A stretch of 64,000 nucleotides of DNA. Source: Ctenosaura bakeri. Its lineage: Eukaryota; Chordata; Lepidosauria; Squamata; Iguanidae. Of this stretch, positions 48,250-61,309 are shown one piece after another (position 1 is the stretch's first letter; every line of letters begins with the position of its first letter). Location: NCBI GenBank assembly GCA_948474755.1, contig CAOLHI010001043.1, positions 124,001 to 188,000 of the forward strand, given 5' to 3'. The position numbers were made by a program, and so were the translations under genes. The notes below the pieces were generated by a model, which saw only the letters and a program-made list of their open reading frames with translations, was not told the origin of the DNA and did not search any database.

Positions 48250-49150
48250 TATGTATCGAAGTCCCCAACTCTTCCCAGGTCATTCATTCTTCAAAGTGCA
48301 TTTACCATTCTTAAAACAGGTGAGCACTTGTTGAAAAACACAGGAAGTAATTACCAGCAGACCTCCCCTCCCGCACCTTAACAGACCCTCTCCTAGACCC
48401 TTTGTTCAACATGCAAAGCACTGGGAACCAAGCTGCTATTAACATTGCAACTTAAGCTCTCTGAGAGTTCAAAAGGTTCTTTAGACTTGCAGTTTTGGCT
48501 CTCAGCCCACCTTTCATACTGAATAGGGTATAGGAAATTGGTGTCCAAATATGGAGTGTGAACTAACCAGGCCAAAGAAAATCATTCCCATGGCAGGCTG
48601 TGAAAGGAATACACTCTACCCCAAGCTCATACAGTTCTTGAACAAAGTATCTCTCTGCCTAATCTATTTCCCTGAGGTTATTATAAACACAAAATATGAT
48701 GTTATATGCTATGATCCATCCTAAGCCCTTAAGGAAGTCATAATGAAGCACTAATTTCTCAAAAATATTTATTTGTATCTGCATAAAAATGTGTCTTCTT
48801 CCATACTGGCCAGAACCTTGTTGCTGTTTGATTCATAAGCTGTGCTATGGAAGCAGTTGCACATTTTTGTCTGATAAGGATTTCCCATTTAGTTGCCTAT
48901 TTCAAATAGCAGCAACTCTCTGAAGTTTCATTTTTTTGTCAGCCTCGCCTAAAGATTCCAGGAGCTGAACACAGGACTTCTACATCCAAGCTATATCACT
49001 GAGCTATACCTTTGCAGCTCTACAATATGGGGGCGGGGACCAAAACTATACACCCAATTCCAGTTGTGGTTTCAGCATGGATTTGTATTAGTAGTAGATG
49101 CTTTATTTTCACTTTCTTTTTTCTAATTATGCCCAATATGAAATTTGCAA

Positions 49151-49337
49151 GCTAATGTGGTGTAGTGGTTGGAGAGCACTGACAAGGACTCTGGGATATC
49201 TGGGTTTGAATCCTCTCTCAGCCAAAAGAACTCCACTGAGTCACCTTGGGCAAGTGATACTCTTTCAGTCTCAGAGGAAGTGTATGGGGCAGAATATGGG
49301 AGAAGGCAATCCTGTAGCTAATCTTGAACCAAACCAT
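49151..49337 (+). repeat. tRNA-derived SINE, sense
   Basis: 'gctaatgtggtgtagtggtt' (A box), 'gggtttgaatcctctctca' (B box), 'gtcaccttgggcaagtga' (core). The tail differs from the other copies ('gagaaggcaatcctgtagct'). Confidence 0.82.
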
Positions 49338-49425
49338 GGCCATTTCCGCACTAGACTGTTATAGTGCTATTATTCCACTTGCAACATCCTATGGAATCCT
49401 GGGGTTTGCAGTTTCGGGAGGGGCC
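49338..49425. mobile_element. MITE, family A, half element
   Basis: GGCCATTTCCGCACTA through 'gggtttgcagtttcgggagg' equals only the left half of the 180-bp palindrome at 43703 and stops at its centre. Confidence 0.85.
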
Positions 49426-49599
49426 CACTTAAGGGTCTAAAGGTAACAACCAATGCTTTGCACCTTGCCCAGAAATTGATTAGCAGCCAGTGGAGTGATT
49501 TCAGTATAGTTGTAATTTACAATCCAATGTTGTTCCCAGTACCTAAAACCATTTTCTAGCATCAGACAACTCGGCAATCTCACTGTTCTAACTCCATGC

Positions 49600-49960
49600 A
49601 ATTTATAAAGTACCATAGCTTTTTTGAAAAACACACAAACACACACATATACATTTCCCAACAGAGATCCCTAAGGACAGACCCCACTGCTCAGGAAGCA
49701 ACAATGTGAGAACTATCCATTTATTCCAGTGATTTGCTTCCTGTTCTACCGTTTTAGTCCATAAAATGCCATCTCCTCTTGCCCCATGGTTGCTAAATTT
49801 GCTCAAGGTTTGGTGAGGGACTCTGTCAAAAACTTCGTGGAAGTCCACAAAACAATGTTTACTCCTGTATTTGTGAAAGGAAGATATTTTGTCAATCCCA
49901 CAAGCACTTATTTCTGTCTGAGCAATAGTGGATGAGAAAAACAATCCACAGCAAAGTCTT
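49600..49960 (-). pseudogene. Old CR1 LINE reverse-transcriptase relic
   Basis: The minus strand reads CFVDFHEVFDRVPHQTL, a decayed form of the LINE motif DFSKAFDKVPH, followed by 'gaggagatggcattttatgg'. Frame is broken and residues have drifted, so this is much older than the copy at 36153. Confidence 0.75.
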
Positions 49961-51076
49961 CATGAAGACCCTCAGTATTCAAGAAACTCTGTCCACTTTT
50001 GCAAAGTAAATGAAATTTCCTCCCTGGCAATCCAGTTTCTGTGCCAAGAGCTCAGTTCTGCCATCTGGATAATTTATTCAAGCTAGCAAAATTCCACCCT
50101 TTCTACTACCTAGCCATTGCCCAAACGTTTCCATTTGTATTTTCATGGTAAGAAGGGACAGATATCCATTTTTAAACAAACTTTGTGACACCAAGAAGCT
50201 AATTTCTTCTTGGTGCACAGCATACGTAGAACGAATTCCCTGTGTACCAACCAAATCAATTGCTAGCATTTAAAATTTAAAGGTGACCCATGGCTAAAGA
50301 AGATTTAACATTAAACATAAACAGCTTCTGGACAGAAATGAAAGTGGCACAATGATCTGCACAAGACCATATTAATAGCAAAATTTGTGAGCTAGTTGTT
50401 GTTGTTTAAACAGCAAGCAACACCCCCAGTACCTGAAGGTTTGTGCAAAAAGATCTGACCAGCCAGTAATATCTATTTGTATGGATAACGAAAACAGAAA
50501 GAACAGCTGGAGCTAGAATATCATCTGAAGACAAGAAATGTTCATAGAACCACAGCACTGGATATTGCTATGTCCTGAATCCAATATCACAGCAGAACAT
50601 TCAGAAATGCTTACCAATAGACTATAAGTCAAAATTATTGTGTCAAATATTTTTAGAATTTATACAGTCAATGAAATAAAAATGTTATACAAAAACCATG
50701 TCAACAAGCATCAATAGAAACATGTCCCCCCCCGCCGGAAAAGTATGTAGAGAATTTAATAAACAGCACAATATATAAAGGACAAGAAAGCATGACCAGA
50801 AGCACAATGCATAAAATCCAGCTCAGTAAACACAGTCTGTAATGAAAAGCCAACCAATCTGTGGCAGACTTTGTTGTCTGAGACCTTTCCCTTGTATTTT
50901 GCTGAATCCACTGCACAAGCAAAGGTCCACTGCCCTAGTGGAAAAGAATATCAAGAGTCAGTGCAAGGACAATACAACACAGTTTTTTCACTGAGCAACT
51001 ACTTGTGCAATGCAGGACATGCCCAAAATCCAGTTACGAGTTCAAATGGGCTCCGTGGTATTCATGTAAGCATTGA
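49961..51076. other. Unassigned sequence
   Basis: No recognised repeat or gene. Confidence 0.4.
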
Positions 51077-51294
51077 CTTGTTGTGTGCCTTCAAGTCATT
51101 TCCAACTTACGCTGACCCTAAGGTGAACCTAGCATAGGGTTTTCTTGGAAAGATCTATCCAGAGGGGTTTGCTTTTGCCTTCCTCTGTCAGAGTGTGGCT
51201 TACCCAGAGTCTCCAATGTCTGACCAGTGACACAAATCCTGGTCTCTAGAGTCATAGTCCAAGTCTTAAAATCGCTACACCATGCTGGTTCTCT
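51077..51294 (-). repeat. tRNA-derived CORE-like SINE
   Basis: 'cttgttgtgtgccttcaagt', 'gctgaccctaaggtgaacct', 'ggcttacccagagtctcca', 'cgctacaccatgctggttct'. Confidence 0.88.
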
Positions 51295-51427
51295 TAAAGT
51301 ATTGACTTACTACTCAGCAGCTGACTCTTAGACGTACCTTTCTTGGAAACATAAACTGAATTTAGGACATTTATGCTTTCCTATACTACCACTTAAACAA
51401 CAATTCTACCCAGCCCAACTTAACATT

Positions 51428-51531
51428 GAGTTGTGTCCAGCTTATGGCTACCCTAAGATCATGCTATCATGGGGTTTTCTGGGGCTGAATGTGTGTGATG
51501 TGCCCACAGTTACTCAGTGGGTTTCCAGCAT
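51428..51531 (-). repeat. tRNA-derived CORE-like SINE, tRNA head missing
   Basis: 'tgagttgtgtccagcttatg', 'ctatcatggggttttctggg', 'gtgcccacagttactcagtg'; it stops before the tRNA-like part. Confidence 0.78.
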
Positions 51532-52839
51532 CGCTTTTTTTCTTCTCTAATGTCACCCTAGATCTATGCTTAAGTCTGGATCAACTGAAGCTATCTCTAA
51601 ATCTTTAAAGCCTCAGGCAAAAGATATTGTGCAAGCACACTTCAGAAGTATTCCCTGATATTTAACTGAACTGGTATCAAACTTTATGCAATCACCGGCT
51701 TTCCTTCTTTACAGCAACCATCTGCAGCTGAACTTATTATTCTGTCAACATTATAAAAGCTACTCCCTTAATCATCTGATGTTAGGAATCTGTTTTTACT
51801 CCTGTTCACTCTGCAATCCAAAATCACATTTGGTTTTTCTGAATATCATCACACTGCTGACACATTTATGGTCAGCAACCACTGATCTAAAGAATAGCAA
51901 ATCATGCTACAGACAACAACTTCTTCAGCACTATGCAAAAAGAATGCATTTGCCTTAACTTGCATAACATGCATGCTTTGGTCATTTGTTTGATTGGAGT
52001 TATTCTTTAGTTTTACTGAAGTTTGTGTAAAACATTATTTACCTGAGGCAGCAATACAGGAATGAAAAAGTAAGGTTAGGACATATATTAAGGCGGCAAT
52101 TAGTCTGTACACGTCATATTTTTCCCAAGTGCAGAATATTCAGCTCAGTATGGCCATATATTTATTAGTTAAAAGCACGAGCAAGAACTCCCTAGTTCAA
52201 ATATGACTCAACTATGTAGACATGAGGTCACCTTAGGCAACCTGTTCTCTCAGGATCACCACTCACATAAAATATTGAAGGTATAATGGTGTCAATATAA
52301 CACACTTTTTGAACTCAGATCAAAAGCTGCTTGTTTCCTCAGACACTTACACTAGTTTATTTCAAGCTGGTTGTTGTGGCCTATTTTATCTTTTCTGACT
52401 GTCATTACATTTCACTGCTATGTCATATAAAGATTTTTTTTTAAAAAAAAAATACATTTGGTATGCTGTCCTAGCATTTTAAGATGAAGGCCAGTATTAA
52501 AATATTTTAAGTAAACAAATGAATATGGAGACAACCCTTGCAGGGCTATTTTGTATGTGAAACACACTGAACACTGTAAAATGGAGATAGGCGGACTTCA
52601 AATTTATTGCATCTACTTCTTTTTTTCTTTTTACTTAGAATCCCCTAAGGTCCACAAAGTACCAAATAGTGTCTGGGAACAAATACAGATGTAAAATACT
52701 GGCTCAGGATATAGAGAAAATTAGGATATGCTAGTATGACCTGCCTAAACAGCAACAAACTGGCGTCCGAATTTTTATTTTACAAGTGAGGAGCATTGAA
52801 AATGAAAAACTAATACACAGTAATAATGCTAGTGGTTTT
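51532..52839. other. Unassigned sequence
   Basis: No recognised repeat or gene. Confidence 0.4.
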
Positions 52840-53090
52840 TTTAATTATTTTATTTATTTATTTATTTGTATCCCGCTTCTCCATATGGATCGAGGCGGCG
52901 AACAACTTACACATAGCATGTATTTCTATACATATTTCTATACATGCCCCCAACAAGCTGGGTACTCATTTTACCGACCTGAGAAAGGATGGAAGGCTGA
53001 GTCAACCTTAGAGCCAGGCAGGATTGAACTCACAACCTTGTGGCTTGCAGTATTGGCATTTAACCACTGCGCCACCAGAATTGCACTGGC
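52840..53090 (-). repeat. Sauria-type SINE joined to an L2-like LINE tail
   Basis: 'atttatttgtatcccgcttc' and 'tggatcgaggcggcgaacaa' form a LINE-like antisense tail; next to it 'gctgggtactcattttaccg', 'ggctgagtcaacctt', 'aggattgaactcacaacctt' and 'ttaaccactgcgccacca' read antisense as a tRNA-headed squamate SINE (sense A box GTGGCGCAGTGGTTAAATGC). This marker supports a squamate source. Confidence 0.72.
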
Positions 53091-53224
53091 TGCCTGCCAA
53101 TATGCTTCTACTTTTGAGTTCAGTATGTTTTTGATGACCTTGATTCTTGAAGAAGTCCCTATATATGCTTGCCTGGGGTCTGAAATCTTCTGCAAGGGGC
53201 ATCTGCTGAGACCACTAGTGAGGT

Positions 53225-53573
53225 CAATACACTGGGTGAGGAATTGAGCGAGGGACTTTTCAGCTGTGATATCCCAACCGTAGAATGTCCTCCCGTTGGA
53301 GGCCTGGCTCACTCTAATGCTCACTCTAATAGGTGCCAAATAAAAACATGGACATTTCCTAAGGCCTTTGGGGCACAATGGATTCACGCCTGAATATTTA
53401 TACATATGTTTTTAAACTAGTTTAACCTTCTTAACCTATGTTTAACTTGCCAACTTGTTTAATACATTTTAGTCTATTTAAATTATTGTTATTGTTTAAA
53501 ATCGTTAATATAGATTTTGCTTATATACCTGAGATCTAACGATATAGGGCAGGATATAATCTTATAAATAAAT
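53225..53573 (+). mobile_element. L2-like LINE 3' end
   Basis: Translates in part as NVLPLEAWL, the 'WN.LP.E.' region of L2-like ORF2, then an AT-rich 3' end 'atagggcaggatataatctt' with 'ataaataaata'. A Tigger-like copy is inserted directly in its tail at 53575. Confidence 0.65.
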
Positions 53574-53574
53574 A

Positions 53575-54040
53575 CACTTGGCCCTCCACATTCGCTAGGG
53601 TTAGAGACACAGGACCCTTGCAAAAATGAAAAATTTGGAAATAACAAAATTTGTGCGTCTGCGGGAAGGGGGCTGAGACACGGGTGAGGAAAGTATACAT
53701 CCAGGGTCTAAATCAGGTCAGGGAAAAGAGGCAGTTGGCATGGTGGTCCTGTATTTCCTCTCTCTTGCCCATCTGCTTCCTTCGGCGTGTGTGGAGCATG
53801 GGTACAGGGTTTGTGGTTCTGAGAATTTGGACAGAGAGCCATCCTTAGCTGGACAGACAGAAAGTGGTAAAGGAAGAGGAGGACCAGCGGTGGATTTTTA
53901 AAGGGTTATATGGCCTGACTGGAGCCACCAAGAGGGAAGGTTCTCTCAAAAAAGAAGCACCTGAGGTGGGAGGGCAGGGATTGGAGAAACTCACAAATAA
54001 TCAAAGCTGTGTCAAACCCGCAAATGTGGAGGGCTGACTG
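53575..54040. mobile_element. Tigger/pogo-like non-autonomous DNA element, copy 2 (466 bp)
   Basis: Ends CACTTGGCCCTCCACATTCG and CAAATGTGGAGGGCTGACTG, flanked by TA (53573-53574, 54041-54042). The interior matches the 14256 copy block by block ('tagggttag', 'ttcctctctcttgcccat', 'gtttgt'), with scattered substitutions and small gaps. Confidence 0.9.
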
Positions 54041-54042
54041 TA

Positions 54043-54276
54043 ACTAAATTAAGAAATAAATGCTTAATTCAAAAACTACTATTGTACTACATTTTATCAG
54101 AAACCCCTACTGATCCACTGCAAATTACTCAGAAATAAGAACCCTGGAGCTCAGTACATCTTAAATTACATTCTACCCCCTCTGATGTACCTATAGGTGT
54201 TGTCAACCCCGTCAATTCTAATGTACCTATAGGTGTTGTCAACTTTTTGTTGTTGCTGCTGCTGCTGCTGTTTCTG

Positions 54277-54311
<35 letters not shown>

Positions 54312-55494
54312 TCATCTGATAATTTACCTAGCCTGGTACTTTGTAACAGCAAAATGATGGGTGTAGAAGCATTTCAGAATGCCAGGCCCAAGGGAATAAT
54401 CACATTGATTAGCAACAGCCTACTGACTGACATTTTAAGAAGGCTTTTAACCTTCCAGTAGGAAGTTTTTCCCACTCTCATTTGAACAAGGCTCCGCAGG
54501 GCAGACAATGACACATTCACAGATGTTTGCAATGCGTCTTGATTTATAAACACAGGACTTGGTGTGCCTTAAAACCCTGTCATTTTGCAGTACCAAGAAC
54601 ATTGCTGTTTTAAAAGCAAAATCTCTTTTGAAATTCAGTGACAGCTATGCATTCATTAAAGAGAGAATTAGTGCAAGTTTGCTTTTAAGGCTCTGTTATG
54701 TTATTTCAATTAATAACAGGAAATGTCTAAGCAAGAGGTCAGGCAGAGTGCAGGCACTGCAAGAGAGGTCACTGACAGCTGTTAATCCAACTCCGACATT
54801 AGCCCTAACCTAGAAAAAAAAATGATTATTTTCACAGGGCAACTGAATGCAACAATAGGAGCTTCCCTATATTGTGAATAATAAACCTGGGACGACCAGA
54901 TTCCCGTTGTGGAGAGGGCAAGGGATTGGAGGCCTCCTTGCCCTTCATTGCACTACCAGTTTGGCATTAGAGACACACCACCACCTTTCTCCTTCCTCTG
55001 ACTCCACCATAGGGACCATGGTGCTGCTTCCACTACAAGTGGAAGGATAGAATCACTCTGCCTCCTTCCCATGTGAATGAACAGTGAGAACTGCAGCTCT
55101 GTAATAAGGCATGCATGCTTTACAAATGGAAGGTTACAGAGTCAACTTCTGGCATCTCCAATTAAAAGGATCAGATTGCCTGTGACGGGAAAGATCTTCT
55201 GCCTGAGACATCAAAAAGCTGCTGCCAATCTTAGTCAACAATACTGGGGTAGATGGACAAATAGTCTGACCTGACATAAATCTGTTTCCTATCTTTTTGT
55301 TCGTGCTCCCTTCTTGCTCTCCATTTGCTGCGCTCCTTTCTATCAGTCACAGGAGAAGCTAAAGAATTAAATGAGCTTCAATAGGATCCACAGCACTAGA
55401 TTCTTTCTCCTTCTCCCAACCTCCAAGCAACAGTGGCATGCCCCAGCCTAAAGTGATCAAACGCCTTATTCTAATTGTCTCCTCAAATGCAGTT
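54043..55494. other. Unassigned sequence with short tandem repeats
   Basis: A 36-bp tandem pair starts at 54185 and 54221 ('atgtacctataggtgttgtc'), followed by (GTT/GCT)n at 54248-54270 and a T-rich tract. Confidence 0.55.
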
Positions 55495-55562
55495 CACAGA
55501 ATCACAGAATTAGAAGAGACTACAGTGGTCATTGAGTCTAACTCCCTGCCATGCAGTTGAAG
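55495..55562 (-). mobile_element. CR1 LINE 3' fragment, old
   Basis: 'tcacagaatcacagaattag', 'aactccctgccatgcagttg'. Confidence 0.72.
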
Positions 55563-57673
55563 TTTGTGCAGCATTATCTACCCCAAAGTTTACTCAGAAT
55601 ATACATAATTCTGTAATGAAGGATCTGACCAACTTGTAAAATGGGAAAGTTCTTTTCACAAAGGCATTCTAATTTCAGATGCATATTGAACTGAGTTTCT
55701 ACGGTCATCCCAGCCCTGTGCAGCTGTCATCCCTTGTCCGTTCTGTAATCTTATATCTAACAGTTATTTCACCCAGTTCCTGTCCAGCAGTACAGGTTGT
55801 GCTGAACAACACACTTGTGCCACAGCATGGGCACCGGGATTGTCAATCAACCAGGGAAAGGAAGGAGGGGGAAATCTCTTAAGATTTTAACAAATACTGG
55901 CTTCTCCTATTTCTCCTATTTCAGCTAGGCTTTGGGAAATTGCCTGCTAAATAAAGGGCTTTTTATGGGTAGAGATGGTTGTAGAGAGTTTTTTTTTTTC
56001 TTAATCAAGTTTGTTTTTAACTGCTTTAAATTCAATGGCATTTTAAACACTACAATTTGTTTAACCGTGTTTTAATATTATGACTTTTTGTGTTTTTAAT
56101 TCTTCCTGTTTTTTATTTACTCTCACTGAGAACTGTTTTCAAGGTAAGTCTCATGCTCTCCAACATTTCACAGATGAAAACTAGTCCAAGTGTGTTAAAG
56201 ACAGCAAAAGTCATTAGTAAGGAAGAAGTTCTAAGCTAGTCAAGGCTGCAGCAATTTGCTTTTGCCTGAGTCTCCAAGAAAAGCAAGATTCCATCCTCTC
56301 TTCCCTGCTGAATTAATGAAGTACAAACTACGTTTGCATTTTGAATTTAGTTTGCAGCAACTGAAATAAGCCAAAGATAAAGGGAGAAAATGGGAGGAAG
56401 AGAGAGAAACAGGGACATTATAAAAGTGGATGAACAAGTAGAACAAAGGGAGAAATAATCAGGACTGTCTCTGCCAAATGAGGATAGGTAGAGGGTATGT
56501 AGTTTTGGGAGGAAGGTGGGACACTTAAAAAATTGGCAAACTTCCCTTGCCTTTTGCATCACTATGAATCAAACTGACCCATTTGACCCAAAACATTCAA
56601 CAACCTGTTTGGGTCCCTCCTCAGGGGGATTTATTACATTTCAACATAAGAAAAATGGACTGCAAAGTCAAATGCTTGCTATGGATATACAGTATGTGCT
56701 TTGTGGATTAGAAAACACACCTGGAACAGTTGGTCTGGGTTCACCACAGAGAAACCTGCGACCGCTGGTGCTGCAAAGTGAACCTCACCTTGTGACCTGC
56801 ACTGGCAAGCCCAACTGCCAAGCATTCCAAAGCATCAACTCTATCATTAGAGAATGCTGGAGAGGCCACTTCACACTTTAAAAGAGCCCTCCCCTATGAA
56901 CAGGAACTCAGCAAGATGAGGGTTTCATGGCTTCAGACTGACTAACCTAGGCATCTGCACAGCAGCAAGCACACTTCTTGGCCTCAGAAACCATATCTCT
57001 TAGATCACAAGGAATACACTACTGACCTATCTCTCCCTCATACATTCAAAATCTGTGTTAAAAAATTAATCAGGCCTTGCAAAAATTACTTTTAGAGCAG
57101 AATTGCCAGAAGCCAGCAGCCTGCATGACTGCTGTCCATGCTGGTTGAGGGATTTTTGAGTCCAAATGCATTTCCCAGATCTGAAATAAATAGATATTAT
57201 AAACATCATTTGTCAAGCATGCTGCTTTTGGCAAAAAAAAAGATTCACAGTAACACACCCCTGCCAATCCCTTTCCCCCAGCTGTTCCATGCCATCTACT
57301 TCTTCGAATGGCCCAAAGACTTTTTTTTATTCCTACCTATTTCCTTCCAGGAAGGCAACTCATAATCACATTGATCCTCTTGTTAACACACCATACACCC
57401 CCACCCTGCAGGATGTGCTACTTTCATAATTGGACATATTTCATGGCTGGAACACATGTTTGAAAGTTCACTTGGCATATGCCAAGTCAGGATGACCTCA
57501 GACATAATCAGGTCATAAATTGAGAGAGGATTAGGCAGAAAAGTCTACTGTGAGTTGTGAGCGCTCCCGAAAATAATAGCAGGTAAAACTGCCCCAGTGA
57601 GACAATCAGAAACCCTACTGTGAGCATATTCTACAGAGACCTTCCCTATTAACACTATCTGACCAAAACATTA
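55563..57673. other. Unassigned sequence
   Basis: No recognised repeat or gene; a 121-codon frame at 56516-56881 has no motif. Confidence 0.4.
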
Positions 57674-57679
57674 AGTGAT

Positions 57680-58122
57680 TGTCAGGACTCCCATCAATAT
57701 CTTGTCACCTAGAGTCAAGACAATCAGCCCGTTCTGGACTCCTTTGCCAACCCCATGAGAAAGCCATTACAGCTTTGTCCACACACCCTTCTTCAGGGCA
57801 GGAAATAGGGTATAAAAACTTTAGCTCCAGCCCCAGTAATGTGTAGTACTTAGTCATAACACGTGATGCCCAGTCCTCTGTTCATTCTTGCTAGCCTCAG
57901 ATGTGTTGTCTGAGCCACTCCACTTTGACCTTCTGCTTCAGGATCGGTAACTATCACCCTTTCCACTCTATTTCTCTCTATCCAACATTTCTTGCCTCAT
58001 TTTCCAACAGCCTTGTATGGTTCTTGACAGTGTCTGATTTCTTGTGTGTTTGTTAATTCCCAATAAAATACTCTTTTAACTTTTAACTGGAGTCATCTCT
58101 GCAGTTAGTGCTGATATACACA
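57680..58122 (+). mobile_element. LTR candidate (443 bp)
   Basis: Starts TGTCAGGACTCCC and ends GATATACACA, with near-duplicate flanks AGTGAT (57674-57679) and AGTGAA (58123-58128). A TATA box GGTATAAAAACT lies near 57811 and the poly(A) signal AATAAAAT near 58062, 60 bp from the end, in the right order for U3-R-U5. No internal retroviral genes adjoin it, so it would be a solo LTR. The exact left edge could also be near 57549. Confidence 0.65.
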
Positions 58123-58128
58123 AGTGAA

Positions 58129-61015
58129 AAGATCCTGCTGTTACCTTTCTCTTGCAGGCCTCCTTTGAGCTGTAATTCCCCAAATTCTAAAGAGATGCTG
58201 GCATAGCAGGTGGACCTCAAAGTCCTTCACATTTTAGGGTAACATTCTTTTGAGACAGTTAATTTAGTTTATTAGGCTATAACAACTGAAGCTGTAAGCT
58301 GACTGTAAGCATTTGAGGCACTTCCCTTGTGCTGTATGAAATTTATTTTCCCAGAGCTGCTTTTAAATTTTGCTAAGAAAAATGACAAGTATTTGTACCA
58401 TTTCCCCAGTGTGGAATAAAAGCAAATGAGGAGGAGTGTTCATCATAAATATACCACAAGAGCAAGAGTAACCTGCTCGCAGTTCTCCCTTCCAACTGCT
58501 GTCTGCACTAAAATCTTACTATTAAATTGAGGAAAAAATATCACTGAATGAGTAACAGAACTACATATTGTTTTGCCCAAACAATAAACTCCCTTGTATA
58601 AACAGTATGGGTAAATGGGAGCAATGAATGCCACAAAACTAGAAGAGGGGTGGGTTTCAGATTATGACCCTTTCCATGATTCTGGATGTCCAGCACAACT
58701 ATGCCATGGCAGCAGAAGGTGTGGAGATCTGGCTCATTGCTAGGAGAATTGCTTAAAAATTATTATTCCACATGGCCACAAGGACCAATTTTGTGGCAGC
58801 TGTATGTATATGTTTTATGCTCCTCATATCAGCGATAACGGTCTTGTAAAGTATATCATTTATTCTTCCTTTTCACATCTGGAAAGTAGAGGCTGAGGAG
58901 GTTAACAACCTGCTGGCAGCTTCACTGTAACTTTATGGTTCCCACCAGAGATTATAACCCATGTTCAACTCAAACAGCTATTTTTAATGTTTTATTATTA
59001 TGACACTGTGATAGTAACTGGTTTTTTTTAAAAAAAAAAAACTATTAGCTGCTTTCTATTACCTAGTATGAGAAAAATGGGATACAGACTTGAAACAATA
59101 ATTTGTCTACAAAGGATCTTTGCCCAACTGAAGTTCACTTCTACTGCAGACTTCCTTGGCGGCCAAAAGCTAAAAACAGCTAAAAACCAACTGAATTGTA
59201 TGAAATCAATAGTTGCTCCCTCACTGCAGATTGTCTCTGGTGAAACAGAGAAATAATAATTTTCTCTGGATGTTATCAATAGCTGTTCTGCCAGACTGTG
59301 GATTTCCCACTTCACCCCCCAACTACTCAGCTTACCCTCCTATACTCACAGCCTCAAGCAAACAGACCTACTTGGAGAAATTACAGGATCTCTGCATATC
59401 CCCTGTCAAAGGAGAAAGGCTCAGGTTCTGCAAAGATGAGAGTCAAACAAGGCAGAGGCCAGAACTACCTTTCCATCACAGTATGTGAAATCAATACGGG
59501 ACTAAGGGTAACAGTACCAACCCCTCAGCTCTTTGAAGCAGTGGTTCTACATTCAGGCAATGGGTGGTCCTTAGTGGGAGTTTTAATTGGTGTGTTGAAA
59601 GCTGCAGCAAAAGGAAGGTCAAATGCCTTCATAAAGTGAACAAATGTAATACTGCATTTCAGGACAACTTCATCCATCAGTCAAAAGCACATATTGGCCT
59701 TTGATCAAGCCAGGTTCGCATATTAAATTCTACCAACAGTAACACAAGTTAAGCAAGTCAGCATACATTTGCTCCATGTCCTCACACAATTTAGAACTCT
59801 ATTAGAACCAAATACTTTTGTCCACAAAAGAAGAGAGTTGGGAGTCAAAGAGAGAAGTTTAAAATGTGGGTGTTAAGTAAGCGCTCATCCATTTCAATGA
59901 AGCGTATGAGAAACTCTTGTTAGACGGTACTTTTACGGTCACTGTCACACCACATTTGTGCATGCACAGAGGATTGATCAAGGAGTGACTCCTCACAGGA
60001 ACCAAGCCACATCTCTCCTTTCCATCCTTCCTTTTTGTCAGTGAGCCAAGTGAGCTGCTGCTGTACCACAGTCTTCTACTCTGGTCACTGTACATTGAAT
60101 AGGACTTCAAGTGGCCTTTCCACATGTTACACAAGATGATAATTCTCCTCAAGCCCCAGGCATGCAGGCTCCACTAAAGAGAAGTTGGGGCTGAGCTGAG
60201 TGATGCCTTCATGACAGGCACAGGGAAGCATGCGCTTCAAGTATGTTTTCCAGGCTGCCATACAGAAGGTTGACATTGCAGCTAATTTGCACAGCATAAT
60301 GGTGGCATGCTACAGAGAGAGCTGGGCTCCACTGGGTTCCTATTAAGATCTGTAACTCTGCTCACCAAGCATGCACATAGTGTGAAGGAGGAGGACTGCA
60401 GCCTAAGCATTTGATCCCCCATGAACCCAAAGCATGCCTTCAAGTCAACATTCTTTGTCACTTGACTACTGCTTACCAAGAAGTATAAAACAACAGGCTT
60501 TCATCAACCCATAATTATCAGCCCAAGTACACAGCTGCTGTGGCCATAAATTCAAAGCAAAGAAGGACTGGCTGCCTGATCAAGCACTCCCTGCAGAAAA
60601 GATATGGATCCAGATGTGCCTTCTCTTTGTCTTCTTCCTAGAGGGCTGATGAGAGGGACTGACTGTTTCACTCACTTTTAGCAGTGAACCCTGCATGCTT
60701 GGAAGAGTGCAATACAACAGCAGAAACTAGTGGTGGACTTTGCCAAAGACAAATAGACCCTATGATTATACAACTAGCTGCAAAGGTTGGAACCCGGAAT
60801 TCCTTATCGGACTGTCAAACTAGATTTGGTATGCTGCAGCTAATAAACTTGTAGTTCTCTGTTGTCCACTGTTACATTAGGGTGTGGTTTGAAAGCCAAA
60901 ATTAGGAAGAGCAGCACTGGGAAAAGGGCAGAGGCAGGAATATTTAGCTGTGGCACACATCAAATGTAGAAATTGCTCTGCCAAATTTAAGAAGAGACAG
61001 TTGCTTACAGGCTCT
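58129..61015. other. Unassigned sequence
   Basis: No recognised repeat or gene. A(T)-rich run at 59020-59041. Confidence 0.4.
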
Positions 61016-61178
61016 AAAATCCATATTAGGCAATACTAGTATTAAATACTAAAATCCATATTAGGCAATATTATTAAGCCAACCAAAAAGGGCACAAAAA
61101 TGTATCTACAAATGTTTGTGCTCCATTTGTTTTTGTTGTTGTTGTCTTAATAAAAGTATTGGCCTAATATGGATTTTG
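61016..61178. repeat. Inverted and tandem repeat around 'atccatattaggc'
   Basis: 'aaaatccatattaggcaata' occurs at about 61016 and 61054 and its inverse 'attggcctaatatggatttt' at 61157-61176. The right arm, with 'tcttaataaaagtattggcc', resembles ends of other palindromic elements in the window. Confidence 0.65.
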
Positions 61179-61309
61179 CTTCACAGACAAGAAGGCTGCC
61201 CCTGTTTTACGATTCAAGCTTTAATGCTAAATACTCTGTCTATGAAGTAAGGCCCTTTGAACACAGTGGAAGAGCACATATAATATTGGTATTTAAGTCC
61301 TATCTCTAA

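Noticed and set aside
5547..53090. tRNA genes, suggested by repeated A-box and B-box motifs
   Set aside because: Each case is the head of a SINE with a SINE core and tail; no cloverleaf with a proper acceptor stem was seen.
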